A stretch of 64,000 nt of DNA from Lepisosteus oculatus (taxonomy: Eukaryota > Chordata > Actinopteri > Semionotiformes > Lepisosteidae). The stretch is from positions 22,937,501-23,001,500 of the forward strand of contig NC_090698.1 of assembly GCF_040954835.1 (NCBI RefSeq). Reading direction: 5' to 3'. The position numbers and the translations under genes are program-made. This document shows, one piece after another, positions 1-11,147 of this stretch. Under the pieces are notes generated by a model, which saw only the letters and a list, made by a program, of their open reading frames with translations, was not told where the DNA came from and did no database searches. Numbering within the stretch: position 1 is the first letter of the stretch; the number at the start of each line of letters is the position of its first letter.

Positions 1-589
1 TCTAACTTATTTACACTGACTTGCATAAGTATTTTATTTTCTATTGTTTTGCAGGGCACTGTACAGTACATACTGTACCACTGGCACTTGTAAGCTTTAC
101 CAGTATGGAGCACATTGTGTAGATAATAACATAATAAATCTTAAAATCTAAAATTATATAGAATAATACTTCTGAAATTTAAGTACTACTTGAAATTATC
201 ATGATTGCAAGCTCAGGTGGCAATAAAATGTAGTTACCTTGCAGGGTTGTGAATATGTTTTTGTAAGACACTGTACAGTATACCATATACAGTAAGCCAT
301 AAAAGGAAGTTCACAATAGTAATTAAGCTCTCTAGTCAGGCATGCTGGTGACATCATGGGGTAGCAGAACAGTGAACTAAGAAATATGCTATCTGATCAG
401 CTTTTCAATGAATTTATTTTAAAATTACACGCTTCACATTCATGTTTCAGTGCTTCTAATTTCATTCATTTATTGTTAGCTTTATAGGTCATAACCTCAA
501 TTTTTAACCTAGAAAGACATTGCATCCAAACAAAGTCCTTCAAGAATAGGCCATGATCTGGGATATCAATAGTCATGACACCTTACCGT
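1..589. other. AT-rich DNA with a Tc1-end-like scrap
   Basis: No gene is visible. Around 248-281 a stretch reads like a decayed end of a fish Tc1 element (the gtgaata...tttttgtaag...cactgta pattern). A better copy of the same end is at about 33.9 kb. The rest is unassigned and carries several TACAGTA/TACTGTA motifs. Confidence 0.35.
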
Positions 590-1340
590 GGTTGACATCA
601 TTGTGCTCCATATTCAATCATTTTCACGCTGCCTGTTCCATTGCATAATAACCAAAAAGTCGCAACAACCCACGCATCAGCAGATCAGCTGAAGTGAGGA
701 AGGTGGCTAAAGAGACAACATTTGCTGATGACTGCACCAGTGCCTAGTGTTCAGCAATGTTAACTGAAAGAACTGAATGAGGGAGTGACATCCCAGGTAG
801 ACTTGACAGCTATGGATCCAAGGCGTCTTAAGTGATGAATGAAGGTTTTGTGTAGATCACCTGAATTGCTGTGAACAATAGACGTAATTGATGGGGAGGC
901 CCAGGTATGAATGTTTGGACAGGAACACTCCTGCCCACAGTCGTTACAGAACTCCTTTTGCATTGATTGGCTGCATGGCAATATATTCTTCAAGTCCAAG
1001 TACCTCACCTGCTGCCCTTCCAGTGGGCTCATCTTGACGTGACAATATTCCAGCAGGACAGCATTGAGCCTCATGCTGCTTATGTACTGTAACAATGGCT
1101 GTTTGGCAAGATGTGGGGATGTGTGGGAATGTGACAGGTAAGCTATAGATGTCTGTTTTGCTGTTTGTGGTATGAACCAAAAAGATGCGCAGTATCTAGG
1201 GCTCAGAGATCAATTGAACAGGTAAAGGACATTGCGAGAAAGATTAAACAGAATTCCACAAGACAACATCTGCAACCTGGTTTAAAGCATGTGTCGTAAA
1301 TGTGCAACTTATATTTCTTATAACTATTGAAACATCAATT
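560..1340 (+). mobile_element. Tc1/mariner transposon fossil
   Basis: Decayed transposase sequence on the plus strand. Near 1048-1072 the text matches the FQQD...PH block that holds the second catalytic aspartate in Tc1-type transposases. At 1240-1310 it matches the C-terminal block (IPQ.DI.NL...MCR.C) that is also seen at 4.56-4.62 kb and, on the minus strand, at about 53.35 kb. Stops and frameshifts break every frame, so the element is dead. Ends are approximate because no inverted terminal repeats were found. Confidence 0.6.
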
Positions 1341-2594
1341 CTGTTTGATTGACTCATGTGAACAATAGACTTGCATCAGCTTTATAGGGAAGAAATATAC
1401 AGTTGTTAAAATCATTTATGATTTAGTTGTTAAAATCATTATGCCTGAGCAGGGGATGTGTATACAATACAGTGTAAAAATTTCCCATTGTGAGATGTAG
1501 CCACGTCATCACTTCACAGTTGAGATGTTTCCCACACCTCAGCAGATGAACATTCGTTTGGAGTGCAGTTGGAAATCTGTGTTCTTGAATGCAGTGCATT
1601 TCACTCTTTCATTTTTCGAGCAGCTTGACATATAAAATCACTATATGTTATGACTCTAGTTTATTGATTGCCAGTGCTTCATAAATGCATTCAATAAAAT
1701 GTGCTTCATGCATAGATACAAGTGTTTTAGGTATCTTAACACCAAGCATTGCTAATGGATTTAATACAAAGAATAACAGGAAAGGATGCACTTCTCTGTT
1801 TTATGAGTCATCCATCCAAGTGATCAAGTGCTGGCAGGTGGGGGAAGGATTCCAACAGAAGAAAAAAACAAGAGATGAGATAATTTGATATCCATCATCA
1901 GTAAACACTAGGGCACACAGTGTGGCCAAATCCAAGTGTCTCAACTCCTGATATTTATTGCAAGACAGATTATATATATCTAAATCCATTTAAATATATC
2001 TTTAAGTGCATTAAGAGAAATTTATAAATGATAATTTGGCTTGCCAAAGGGGAGATATTCTAGAGAGAACTGAAACACACTCCATTAAATAAATAAAAAA
2101 AACCTGCAGGCAAATAAAGAGTATTTTCTGCCAGTATCTCCTTATGTATGGGTGTTTAGAAACTTAAATCACTCATTCATCCTTCTAAGCCAATTTTATT
2201 TAAAAAAAATAGAGAAAGATGTTTTCATAACTGAAATAAGATGTGGATTTTAAAATGTTTTTACAATTTCTTAGTGCCTGTGCGTGACTGTGTGGATGCA
2301 CAGTTTCTATCATACATGGTTTGTTCCAGGGCTGGTTTCACAATTGTAAACTGTGCCTTGGGGTGCAAAGAAAATTGATCATTCATTATTTATTGTTAAT
2401 AACTATAAATAAAATGAGTGACTAAGTATCTTGCATAGTTATCTTTTTTCTCATGTTCACATATCAGCTGTTCCTTATCTTTGATAACACCTTCGGGTTT
2501 GTTTCCCCTTTTCAATCTTGTAACAACAAGAGAAACTTTTCTAAATCTTACAATTTCTTAGATTAATCTGTAAGGGCTGTTAGTCATAGTTATG
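1341..2594. other. No recognisable feature
   Basis: AT-rich sequence with only short chance reading frames. I see no exon with good splice sites and no repeat family I can name. Confidence 0.5.
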
Positions 2595-2910
2595 TTTAAA
2601 AAAATACATAAGTGCTTTAAAAACACGGCTGGGTAACTTGTTCCATACTCCCACTACCCTCTGGGTAAAGAAGTAGCCTCAATAGTTTTAAATGCATTCC
2701 CATACACTTTTCACCTGTGCCCTCTGGTTTTTCAATGTGGTGACCTAAGTTGTACACAATATTCTAAATGGGGCCTTACTAGTGTATTCAACAATTTTAA
2801 CAAGACATACCATGATATAAATTCTGTGGTCTTAACTATATATTCTAACATTACATTTCACTTTTTAATTGCTTCCCCACATTGTCTAGAAGACAATATC
2901 TTAATCTCTC
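2595..2910 (-). mobile_element. L2/CR1-type LINE fragment
   Basis: On the minus strand this reads as the degenerate C-terminal part of a LINE reverse-transcriptase ORF. The plus text has the recurring blocks for failure of a line of coding (ttgttccatactcccac, ctctgggtaaagaagt, acacaatattctaaatgggg, gcttccccacattgtctaga) that I know from a common vertebrate LINE. Related fragments lie at 5.17, 7.40 and 13.70 kb. Truncated and non-functional. Confidence 0.55.
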
Positions 2911-4224
2911 ACTTTTACTTGGATTCATTGCTACTGTATATGGCCTTAAATACTAAAGAAATGGAAAGAATTTAACTTAGTTTTAATAATGGGAAACGCA
3001 TGGTTTCTAGACCGTTAAAACATTTTTCTAGGAAGAACATAATCAAATGTTCATACTTTTGAAATCAAACATAATGTCCTTACCATCTTTGTTATGCAGA
3101 GCTGAGTTGATAATTTCCCTAATGTTTTACCCTAGTGAAGTAACTAAGTGAGAGTCCACACCGTGTAGGACTAATTAAGGGATAATGATTTTGTTGTGGT
3201 ACAATGCAAGGTAATACACTTAAGTTAATAATCCTTGAAGCTTGGGAATTCAAAGAAAAGCATTATAAAGGTATCATTAAGCTACTTTATTTCTTATTAA
3301 AGCAAGCTCTTTAGCTTTTTGGATGATTACTTCTAAAGGTGCTCTAAAAAATAAAGATGTTTATTATTAAAAAAAGTAGTAGAAGAATCTTGGGCTGTTA
3401 AAATTATGGAATAAGAGGTAAATCAAATACCAAATTTTCTGTCATCAGCTTGTTATTCATATACAGTACAGCATATACAATCTATAACATGGCACATGTT
3501 CTTTGTTTCTCCAGTACAGCACAGTCATAACTTAACAGCTAATTGGCAATCTTAAAAACTGACATTCAGATGTTTAATTACAATAAAATAAAACAACACA
3601 ACACACAGCGTTTATGGCAATGAACAGATATTTGCAGTTCTGCAAGTCAGGGTCCTGCCTTCATCAAACACAGAAAAACACTACCTGGGAACAGAGAATC
3701 AATAAAGTAGAAAAGATGGAAGGAACGTGTTTCGTATGATATTAAAGGATCCTATTCAAAGCTAAGTCACTCTCTAAAATTAATGTTAAACAAACGGAAA
3801 ACTCTTCTCTTATCCAAAATAATGTATCACAAAACAGAGAGATTTCTTCCCACGTGAAGGCTATCAGAAATTGCTAATTCAAACAAATATAAAAAGTCCC
3901 CTTCTTTTAAGCCATAAACACTGGTTCTATTATAGTGCTCAAATCACCTGGACAGATTCTGTTTTTTTGTTCTGTTGAGAAAGGTTTCTTTCAACATTTC
4001 CTATCTCTTTATTCTTCTTTTGTGTTTTCTTTTCTAGACTGAGTCTTCTTTTTATCTTCTCATCTAGGGATCTGACTAAATGATTGTAACTGAAAAATCA
4101 AAAATGTTTGACTAACTTTCAAAATGGGACAAAAGATTTGTAAGATTTCCAAACTTGTTGAAAAAAAATAAATAATCCAAGAATCGTTATCTGCATTCAC
4201 GCACACTTGCATCTTGCCCTCATT
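2911..4224. other. No recognisable feature
   Basis: AT-rich DNA. I found neither coding exons nor a repeat I can classify. Confidence 0.5.
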
Positions 4225-4650
4225 TCCTTTCTGAATTACAGCCTATTTCCCCTTGTGATGGATGGCAACCTGTCTGCAAGGCTCTACATCGAACAAGCCC
4301 TAGAATCTCACTTGCTACCTTTCCTGCAGCCTCATCACGATCCAACAACTGTCCAATGGGGGAAAAAAGCCCATCATCAAGCTGCTCGTGTAGAAATGGC
4401 TCTGTTGTGAGATGAGAATTTGACAGTTATGTTGTGGATGCCCAAGTTGCTCCACTGAACATTTTTTGGTATGAGATGGGATGATGTTTGGCATCTGGAA
4501 TTCAGAGACCAGAGAATAGACACAGGCTTGTCCAGCCTCTATGAGAGAAATGGGATGATAAGACACAAGAAAGCATCTGCAACCTGATGAAAAACATATG
4601 TCACAGACATACAGCTTGTATAAACGCTAGAGGCTATTAGTCGTTGGTTT
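4225..4650 (+). mobile_element. Tc1/mariner transposon fossil
   Basis: The plus strand begins with a readable transposase piece (VMDGNLSARLYIEQ..., 4257 onward), which matches the Tc1-type block just before the second catalytic Asp. It continues with the region for HVWDEMG at about 4470 and the C-terminal LMKNICHRHTACINARG-like text at 4583-4635. Frameshifts and stops interrupt it. It belongs to the same family as the copies at about 0.6-1.3 kb and 53.2-53.9 kb. Confidence 0.65.
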
Positions 4651-5164
4651 TCACAGCAGACCCTCTGTTGATCAAGGTTGTTGATGGCAAATGTTAATCA
4701 GAAAAATGAATTTACCTATGTAACATCTGTTCAATAAAATGCCAGTGCATTTTTTTAAAAGTAATTTTCCTGAGGATACTAATAATGTTAATGTTGCAGT
4801 GACAAAGTGATTTCATTTCATACTCGATATAAAAGTCTTTGTCAGCTAATATTTTAAGGCTTTTCAAAGATGGGTATTATGCTATGATCACTTTAGACTA
4901 ATTTAAAATTCTTTTTTGGTTTGGTTTGATTCAATGACCTTTATGGCTTTTTGCATTTTGTTATGTTAAATGAACAGATGGTATCTAAACCTATATTTTG
5001 AATAATCCCAAATTAGAATTAATATAAAAAATGATGGCAGTCAGTTCCGGTTTTCAAATAAACACCCATGCACTTTATTTAAAAATATTATCACTTTGGA
5101 AAAATATGCTGAGGACAAAATATAGGTAAATAAGAACAGAAGAAAATGAAATGTTAATGAACAA

Positions 5165-5345
5165 GAGGATGTCATTCAGACCATCTTTCTCATCTGTTTG
5201 CTGCTATCTTATTGATCCAGGAATTTGTTGAGACGTTACTTGAAGGATGCTAGAGATTCAGCTCAGCTTGGCAATTTGCTTGAGACAATTTTTTTATCCT
5301 CTGTAGTAGACAGGGCTGCCTTCTTTAGCAGCAATGTGACCTTTA
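5165..5345 (-). mobile_element. L2/CR1-type LINE fragment
   Basis: Shares text with the other LINE pieces here (cattcagaccatc, attgatccagga, acttgaaggatgc...ttcagct). About 100 bases of it (5250-5335) recur in direct orientation at 7400-7475 with few differences. It is a truncated fossil with no intact frame. Confidence 0.5.
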
Positions 5346-5690
5346 CAAACTTCCCTAAAAACTTCAGTCAAGAAACAAATTGGGGCAGACGGCCAGCAGA
5401 CATCTTTTTGCAAATCTTCTTTCCTCTGAGAATCAGTCTTCTTTGTCCTCTCTTTGCCTTTAAATAAGATGTCACTGAAGTATGTACTTTGTCTTCCCCT
5501 GTGATTTTTCTATATTTGTGTTTTTATTATTTTAGCAAAGAGACTTTTTAGGATAAGTCAGATTTTTGGGGCATTTGAAAGTGTAACTGAGCACTGTCAA
5601 TGAAAGAAGTTTAGTACTAAAAAGTAAATAAAATTATGCAACCTAACAGCTTTACTTACTTTAATGTTTTGCCATGTTTAATAAAAAAGG
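5346..5690. other. No recognisable feature
   Basis: AT-rich spacer between the LINE fragment and the Penelope-type repeat. Nothing in it can be named. Confidence 0.4.
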
Positions 5691-6045
5691 GACAAGTAAG
5701 AGGTTTATTCTATGTTGAAAAGAGAAGACAGAAAATACAATGTTTCAGCTGTGGAGCCTTCTTCGGGTGTAAAACATGTTTTATTTCTTCTCTTTTCAGC
5801 ATGGAATAAACCTATTACTTGTTCATTTGCAGCCTATGCATGCTCACGCAGCTACCTACCTGAACTAAATAAAAAAAAGGGAACACAATGTTTCGGCCGT
5901 GGAGCCTTCTTCAGGTGTGCACACCTGAAGAAGGCTCCACGGCCGAAACGTTGTGTTCTCTTTCTTCTTTTTTTTCAGCATGGAATAAACCTATAACTTG
6001 TTCCTTTGCAGCCTACAAATGCTGACGCAGCTACCCACCTAAATA
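5690..6045. mobile_element. Penelope-like element repeat arms, two nested head-to-head units
   Basis: Two units, each made of an inverted pair of the same arm. The arm reads: 'ctgaagaaggctccacggcc' then gaaacgttgtg, a pyrimidine run, cagcatggaataaacctat, aacttgttcctttgcagcc and a degenerate end. The 3' flank of the endonuclease-bearing copy at 9.7-10.4 kb has the same arm, which ties this repeat to Penelope-like elements. The first unit (5703-5860) is decayed. The second (5881 onward) is nearly intact and palindromic. No coding sequence is left here. Confidence 0.6.
5881..5958. repeat. Near-perfect 78-bp palindrome
   Basis: Two 39-base arms meet at 5919/5920 with no spacer and differ at a single base (5889 against 5950). 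Each arm starts gaacacaa and runs to the central gtgtgcacac. The arms are the tail of the Penelope-type repeat in opposite orientations. Confidence 0.9.
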
Positions 6046-7399
6046 AAAAAAAATTTGTATGACAGAAGGACTCTTATTTATTAAATTCTCCATGTGAAAT
6101 GTAATGCTTTTTCTCACTTTTGTATATCTCGGAATATACTACTGTATATTACATACTCCATAAAACATAAAGTATAATACTGTATTCACTATTAGGCTTA
6201 ATGTAATTGAAAGATAGTATAATATCTTATACTCTAGTTTTGGCATGTGCAACAATGGAATGCAGTTTTTTTCATCCATTATGTACACAGTCATGTAGCG
6301 GTGATAGTATCTTACACATTCTCTCAAGACCTGGTTGATGTCAACCCAGAAATAAAAGTCATTTCACTTCTGCTAGAACCAGAATATTGATGTGTAGTTT
6401 TGCTCACCACCTAAAAAAGGGAACTGTGATAAACTCTTATGTGATGCTGGAAGGGTAGCAGTCAAGGTAAAGGATTCAGCTGCAAATTTCAGTGATAAAG
6501 GTGCAATCACCAAAAGGCACGGACTCCTAGCAAGAAGAAACACTTCTTCTGTCACCTGTAGTGCACAAAAGGTTCCAGCAGGTGGCAATCACAAGACAAT
6601 ACACAAATCACCAAAACAGCCATGGACTATAATATCTCTATTATTAACTCATGCAACGGTGTATTAGAAATGTAAAATAAGGTACGCTAATTCATTTTTA
6701 AATATTGTTAAACTACATCCTGTTATTTAAACAACAGCTAAACTCTGTAATACATATTTTGCAAGCATAACGGTTGCTTAAACAAAAGCTAAAACTTGTG
6801 ACACATTAATCAGACGAATTTGTTTAAACAGTAGCTAAACCTTTTGATATATACAGTACCTGTATTTAGCAAACATAAAGGGAGCTGGAGGGCAATATGG
6901 TTGAAGCATTGTAGGAGAAAGGTCTTTTATTTACAGACATTACACTGGCTGGAAAAAGTAGCAGTTAAGTTTTCACACATAATATAAAACTCGGGAGAAG
7001 CTGTTGGTAATCAGGCTGCAGTCCTGCTATTTTACACAGGGACAGACTGACACTATTACTATATTTGGGTGCAACAAGTAAAACATTGCACAGAATAAGA
7101 AAAAGAACTTTGGCATTGTACATATAAACAAACTGAAGTGCAATGGGCAATAACAGAGTTATAATGCAAAAAATCACATTAAACAAAGAAATGGAGATAA
7201 TACTTTTATTAATACTGGAGCTTCAACATATCCCATTGAGATCCATACTTGCAAATTCTTTCAGAACTTGTCCACCTTTTTCCACTTTCAAATCCACCTG
7301 TTCAGCCTATTGAGTCCCATCTCGATGTGAAATACAGAATCCACCATCATCATTCCAGTGTTTTTTTTTACAATGACTACTATAGAAAATGATTGATTA
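6046..7399. other. No recognisable feature
   Basis: AT-rich DNA with short chance reading frames. No exon or repeat could be named. Confidence 0.5.
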
Positions 7400-7490
7400 A
7401 GCTCAGCTTGGCAATTTACTTGAGACATTTTTTTTATCCTCTGTAGTAGATAGGGCTGCCTGCTTTAGCAGCACTGTTTAATTGCTTCCC
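7400..7490 (-). mobile_element. L2/CR1-type LINE fragment (short)
   Basis: A direct partial copy of 5250-5335, sharing gctcagcttggcaattt, tatcctctgtagtaga and agggctgcct. Orientation follows the copy at 5.2 kb. Confidence 0.5.
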
Positions 7491-9214
7491 TGAAGTGTTT
7501 TTCTGGAAGGAAAAAATATTTACAAACGAAAAAGGTAAAACATTTGAAATAGACAACAAACTGCAGTTTCCCCATGGAATTTCCTGCTACTTTTTTCTAA
7601 GAGTCTACAACCAACCAAGATGTGTTGGCATCAATTTTAAATTTGAATACAATGACTGACTAAGGAAAAACAAACTGACCACTACACCATGAGTGCCAGG
7701 TGAAATACCAAAACCCTGACCTCAACTCCTCTTGATAAACAGTTAAACCTCACTTTAAAGGTGACGTGACTGAGGGTCTGTAACTCAGCACACAACAGTG
7801 GAACAGGCTATAGACAAGGACAACACTGTTGATACATAACAGATAATACACAACACACTAACAACATTCAATGAACACATGACAATGGTATTGAAAGCAA
7901 TAATGAGAGTGGATACTGTATATAAAATTAAAGGTCCCTTCTTTCCATATCTTCCAGAATGACAAAACAAAATGAAACAGTTAAGTGAATACTGAATATG
8001 AGAGACCTCGTGAGAAGTCATGTGACAAGGGCATGGAACAATATTAATTAACAGTATTCATTTTCTTGAATTATAAGCTCTGTGTTGTATCACTCTGTTT
8101 CATGTAGCTTTCACAGTATTTTTGCACTTGATTGAATGTAAGCCACTATAGATAAAGGCGGCAGATAAGTAAGGATAATAATTTCCAGTTACAAAATTAC
8201 TAACCTTGCAATGGAAACGAATACAGATATGGCTCTCTAGACTAACCTCAGGGTTAGATGGAACATATTTTATACTGTATGAACAGGCAAAACATAAAAC
8301 ACTATTTTATCTAAAGCCAAGACATCTTCAGAGAGGTCTGACTAAAACTTATCAATATTGTTTCACATCCTCCAGATCAGCAGAGACCAGCACCTGTGGA
8401 CACGTCAGGAAATTGAGTGGAAACAGATTCAGGACAGAAGCCAGGAGCTGCTTTTAAAAACAGAGTTGGTTGTATGCGATGTGACACTGAACTAAAGCTG
8501 CTGATTCACAGCAGTCCTCTGTGAATTTGCAGTTTGGATCAGCAGGCAACTGGCAACTTGATTAGAATTGATGAGCCTAGAGGCCTTTATTCTCTTGCAA
8601 AACCTAAGTTATTTTAAAAAAAGTTTTTTTCTGAGTATCCTTGTTTTAGAAATGACAGAAAAGTGCTGAAGCAGCCAAGTGCCAAAGGTACCGGTCTACA
8701 CAGAAAAAAAAAGAATTCAAGATTTAGAAGTGAAGATCAACAACCAATAAAGCTCATTTTTAGATAGATGTAAAATCCTGCTAGAGTTTTAAACTGCTGT
8801 AGAATTTTAATTCTAAACATTTTCCAAAGAATTCTATTCCATTAAAAGCCTTTGCAGGGTAAAATTAGTTCAAATCATCTTGCAATAGTGATGATGCGCT
8901 ATCATGCTGACAGCACATTTAACAGGAATTTTGAAATTGTAGGGGATTATAATATTTTTGGTGCCTCATTCCTGTAAGAATCTAAGGCCTTTCTCCATTT
9001 ACATTTACATTTTTATTGCAAGTACAAACCTCTCAGCTACCATTACAACAAGTACTTATCTTGGTAATGTAATATGGTACTTACAAATCTTGGATCAATA
9101 AGCTACTATCAATCAAATGAACAAGGTGAACTGCATGGTCTCCTTATTTTGTAACTTCCTAATGTTGTCATGTTTTAGAACCACCTCTTTAGATCATATA
9201 TGTTTAGATATTTA
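7491..9214. other. Mostly unassigned DNA with a SINE/LINE tail scrap
   Basis: No exons seen. At about 8100-8185 the text gtaagccactatagataaag followed by gcggcagataagtaa resembles the 3' tail shared by many fish SINEs and LINEs (gtcgctttggataaaagcgtc). Nothing else is recognisable. Confidence 0.4.
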
Positions 9215-9375
9215 TCTGGCTGATACTTTTATTCAAAGAGGCTTGCATTCACACATTTATACAGTGATTCAGATGAGGTACAGTACCTTCCCCAAGGATA
9301 CAATAACAGTGTCTTACCTGGGACTTTAGCTGCCTAACAAGTCCAGAATCGTTAACCAGTGCTCTACAGCAGATG
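9215..9375. repeat. Fish SINE-like repeat
   Basis: Matches the common fish repeat pattern: gctgatacttttattcaaag, then aggcttgcattc, ccttccccaaggatacaa, cttacctgggactt and aaccagtgctctac. This is a diverged fragment, probably SINE-derived. I do not assign a family. Confidence 0.5.
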
Positions 9376-9724
9376 TCTGAGCAGAGACAAAGCATGCATT
9401 TACTATGTTGGTTTAAAACATAAGACAAACAAAATACACGATAAATTACACTGAGCAAACCTTAGTTAATTGCCTTAACTTGCTCATGATAATTTAAGTT
9501 TATCATGAATTTCTATTATTACATTATATTTTTGTTTTATTTAGATATGTCTTTGAAATTTGATATTTTGGCAATTTTGGCAACAACAAATTTCAAGTCT
9601 TTTTCAATGTAGAAGGTAATTTCAGGGGTTTAGAGCACTTTCCTACAGCAATTATTTTTTAAACAGATGTAAAATGCCAAGCAATCTTCAAACAGTAAGG
9701 TACATGTTTAATAATTCAGGTGGA

Positions 9725-10430
9725 TAGCTGCTTCAGCATGCGTAGGCTGCAAAGGAACAAGTTATAGGTTTATTCAATGCTGAAAAAAAAAAGAAAGAAA
9801 ACACAACGTTTCGGCCGTGGAGCCTTCTTCAGGGAGAACAAAGGCTGGGAGAGAGGAGGAGTGAGAGGCAGGAGCAGGGGACAGAAAGAGAGGCCCATCA
9901 AGAGGTGTGAAGTCAGAATAGGTGTAGAGAGGTGTGAAATGAAATTTCCAATGAATGGAGAAAATTTAGAAGAAAAGTAGTTTGTCGTTAAGAGAACGGG
10001 GAAGGTGTGATCCTAGCTGCAGGATCATTTTGGTTTCTGTAGTCTTTGTGATGTATGAGTTTGGAAAACCGTCTTTGAGAACACAGATGGATAGATTAGA
10101 GTGGTCATGGCCGTCAGAGGTGAAATGAGAAACAAAGGGCTTTGAGAGATCTTTAATCTTCAACAGCCCTGACATGTTCTATGAACCGGTCTCCGAGTCT
10201 CCTTCCTGTTTCTCCAATGTAGATGGCTGGGCATTTACTGCAAGAGATACAGTAAATAAGGTTGCTGGAGGTACAAGATGCCATCTGTGTGATCAGGAAT
10301 TGCCCTGAGGGGCCTTGAATGAGTGTGTTGTAAGATGTGTACTTGCAGGTGTTCTTGCATGTTTAATAATGTTTTGATGTCAAAGCTCTGATCTGGCAGA
10401 TGATTGTCAAAGGACATTTCAACGGGATAT
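9725..10430 (-). mobile_element. Penelope-like retroelement 3' end with GIY-YIG endonuclease remnant
   Basis: Read on the minus strand, 10360-10160 encodes Cys-rich text followed by SNLIYCISCSKCPAIYIGET and GRRLGDRFIEHVRAVED. That is the Cys-bearing lead-in and GIY-YIG nuclease core (YCISC, AIYIGETGR) of Penelope-like elements. A frameshift near 10165 moves the frame to LSKPFVSHFTSDGHDHSNLS, and another lies near 10360. The frame ends in a stop at 9966-9968. A 3' flank follows with a simple-sequence spacer and the repeat arm (9735-9835) containing the ctgaaga...gaaac motif. The reverse transcriptase is missing or unrecognisable, so the copy is 5'-truncated and dead. Confidence 0.85.
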
Positions 10431-10734
10431 CCTCCTAATCATGGAGATTGAGTCCATTGCTAGAAATTGAATTCTAGTCCACTAACATGAAACCCTCACA
10501 GAAAGTCGTTCAGTATGTCATACAGTACTGTACATACATTGTGAAGGAATCTCACTGCAAAGTCCATTTCTCAATAAACATCCTATCAGAAGATCAGTGT
10601 ATCCACCCCTAGGGAAGACTCCCATCTGGGTAAAATGGTTTCTTTGATGACTGCTTCGAGACAAATATTGCAAAATAGTCCTTTCATATCATTTAGAAAA
10701 TGGTCAAATCAAGACAAAACCTTTTCCTTAAATG

Positions 10735-11143
10735 TGAAGGAAGATGTGAAGACGGGGGTTTGAATTTAATCCTTTCTGTAGGGGGTTTAGACTTCTAAGT
10801 CACAAGCTGGGGTTTATGGCAGGAAAGGGGGTTAACTGATAAGGATTGCAGATGCAAGCTAGGAACCCCCCTGGGTGTAATGTTAAACTGACCATTTGTC
10901 CAGAACATCGTAAACTGGCCAAATACCATGAACCCCCCTCTTTACCATCAGACCGAGTGACGTCAGAAACGGAGAAGAAAACACTATATAACCCAAAAGT
11001 TTGTAACAGTACGTTGAACAATACTTCGGTTTTGTTGTTTCTTGCTGGAAACAAGACTTCGGCTTTATTGTTCCTTGCATGCAATAAACTCATCTGTTTT
11101 ACTTCATCTCGGGATCAAGAACCTTATTTCTTCTGTTACAACA
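10735..11143 (+). mobile_element. Probable solo LTR of a retrovirus-like element
   Basis: About 409 bases. There is a TATA box (ctatataa, 10984) downstream of a gtgacgtca CRE-like site, and a poly(A) signal aataaa (about 11087) about 100 bases later. The candidate ends are TG...CA, flanked by aatg on both sides (10731-10734 and 11144-11147). A 4-bp duplication fits gamma/epsilonretrovirus-type integration, but it is short and another start (tgtaggggg near 10781) is possible. The nearly duplicated 'aacaatacttcggttttgtt' and 'aacaagacttcggctttatt' text lies in the R/U5 part. No gag, pol or env is present. Confidence 0.6.
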
Positions 11144-11147
11144 AATG

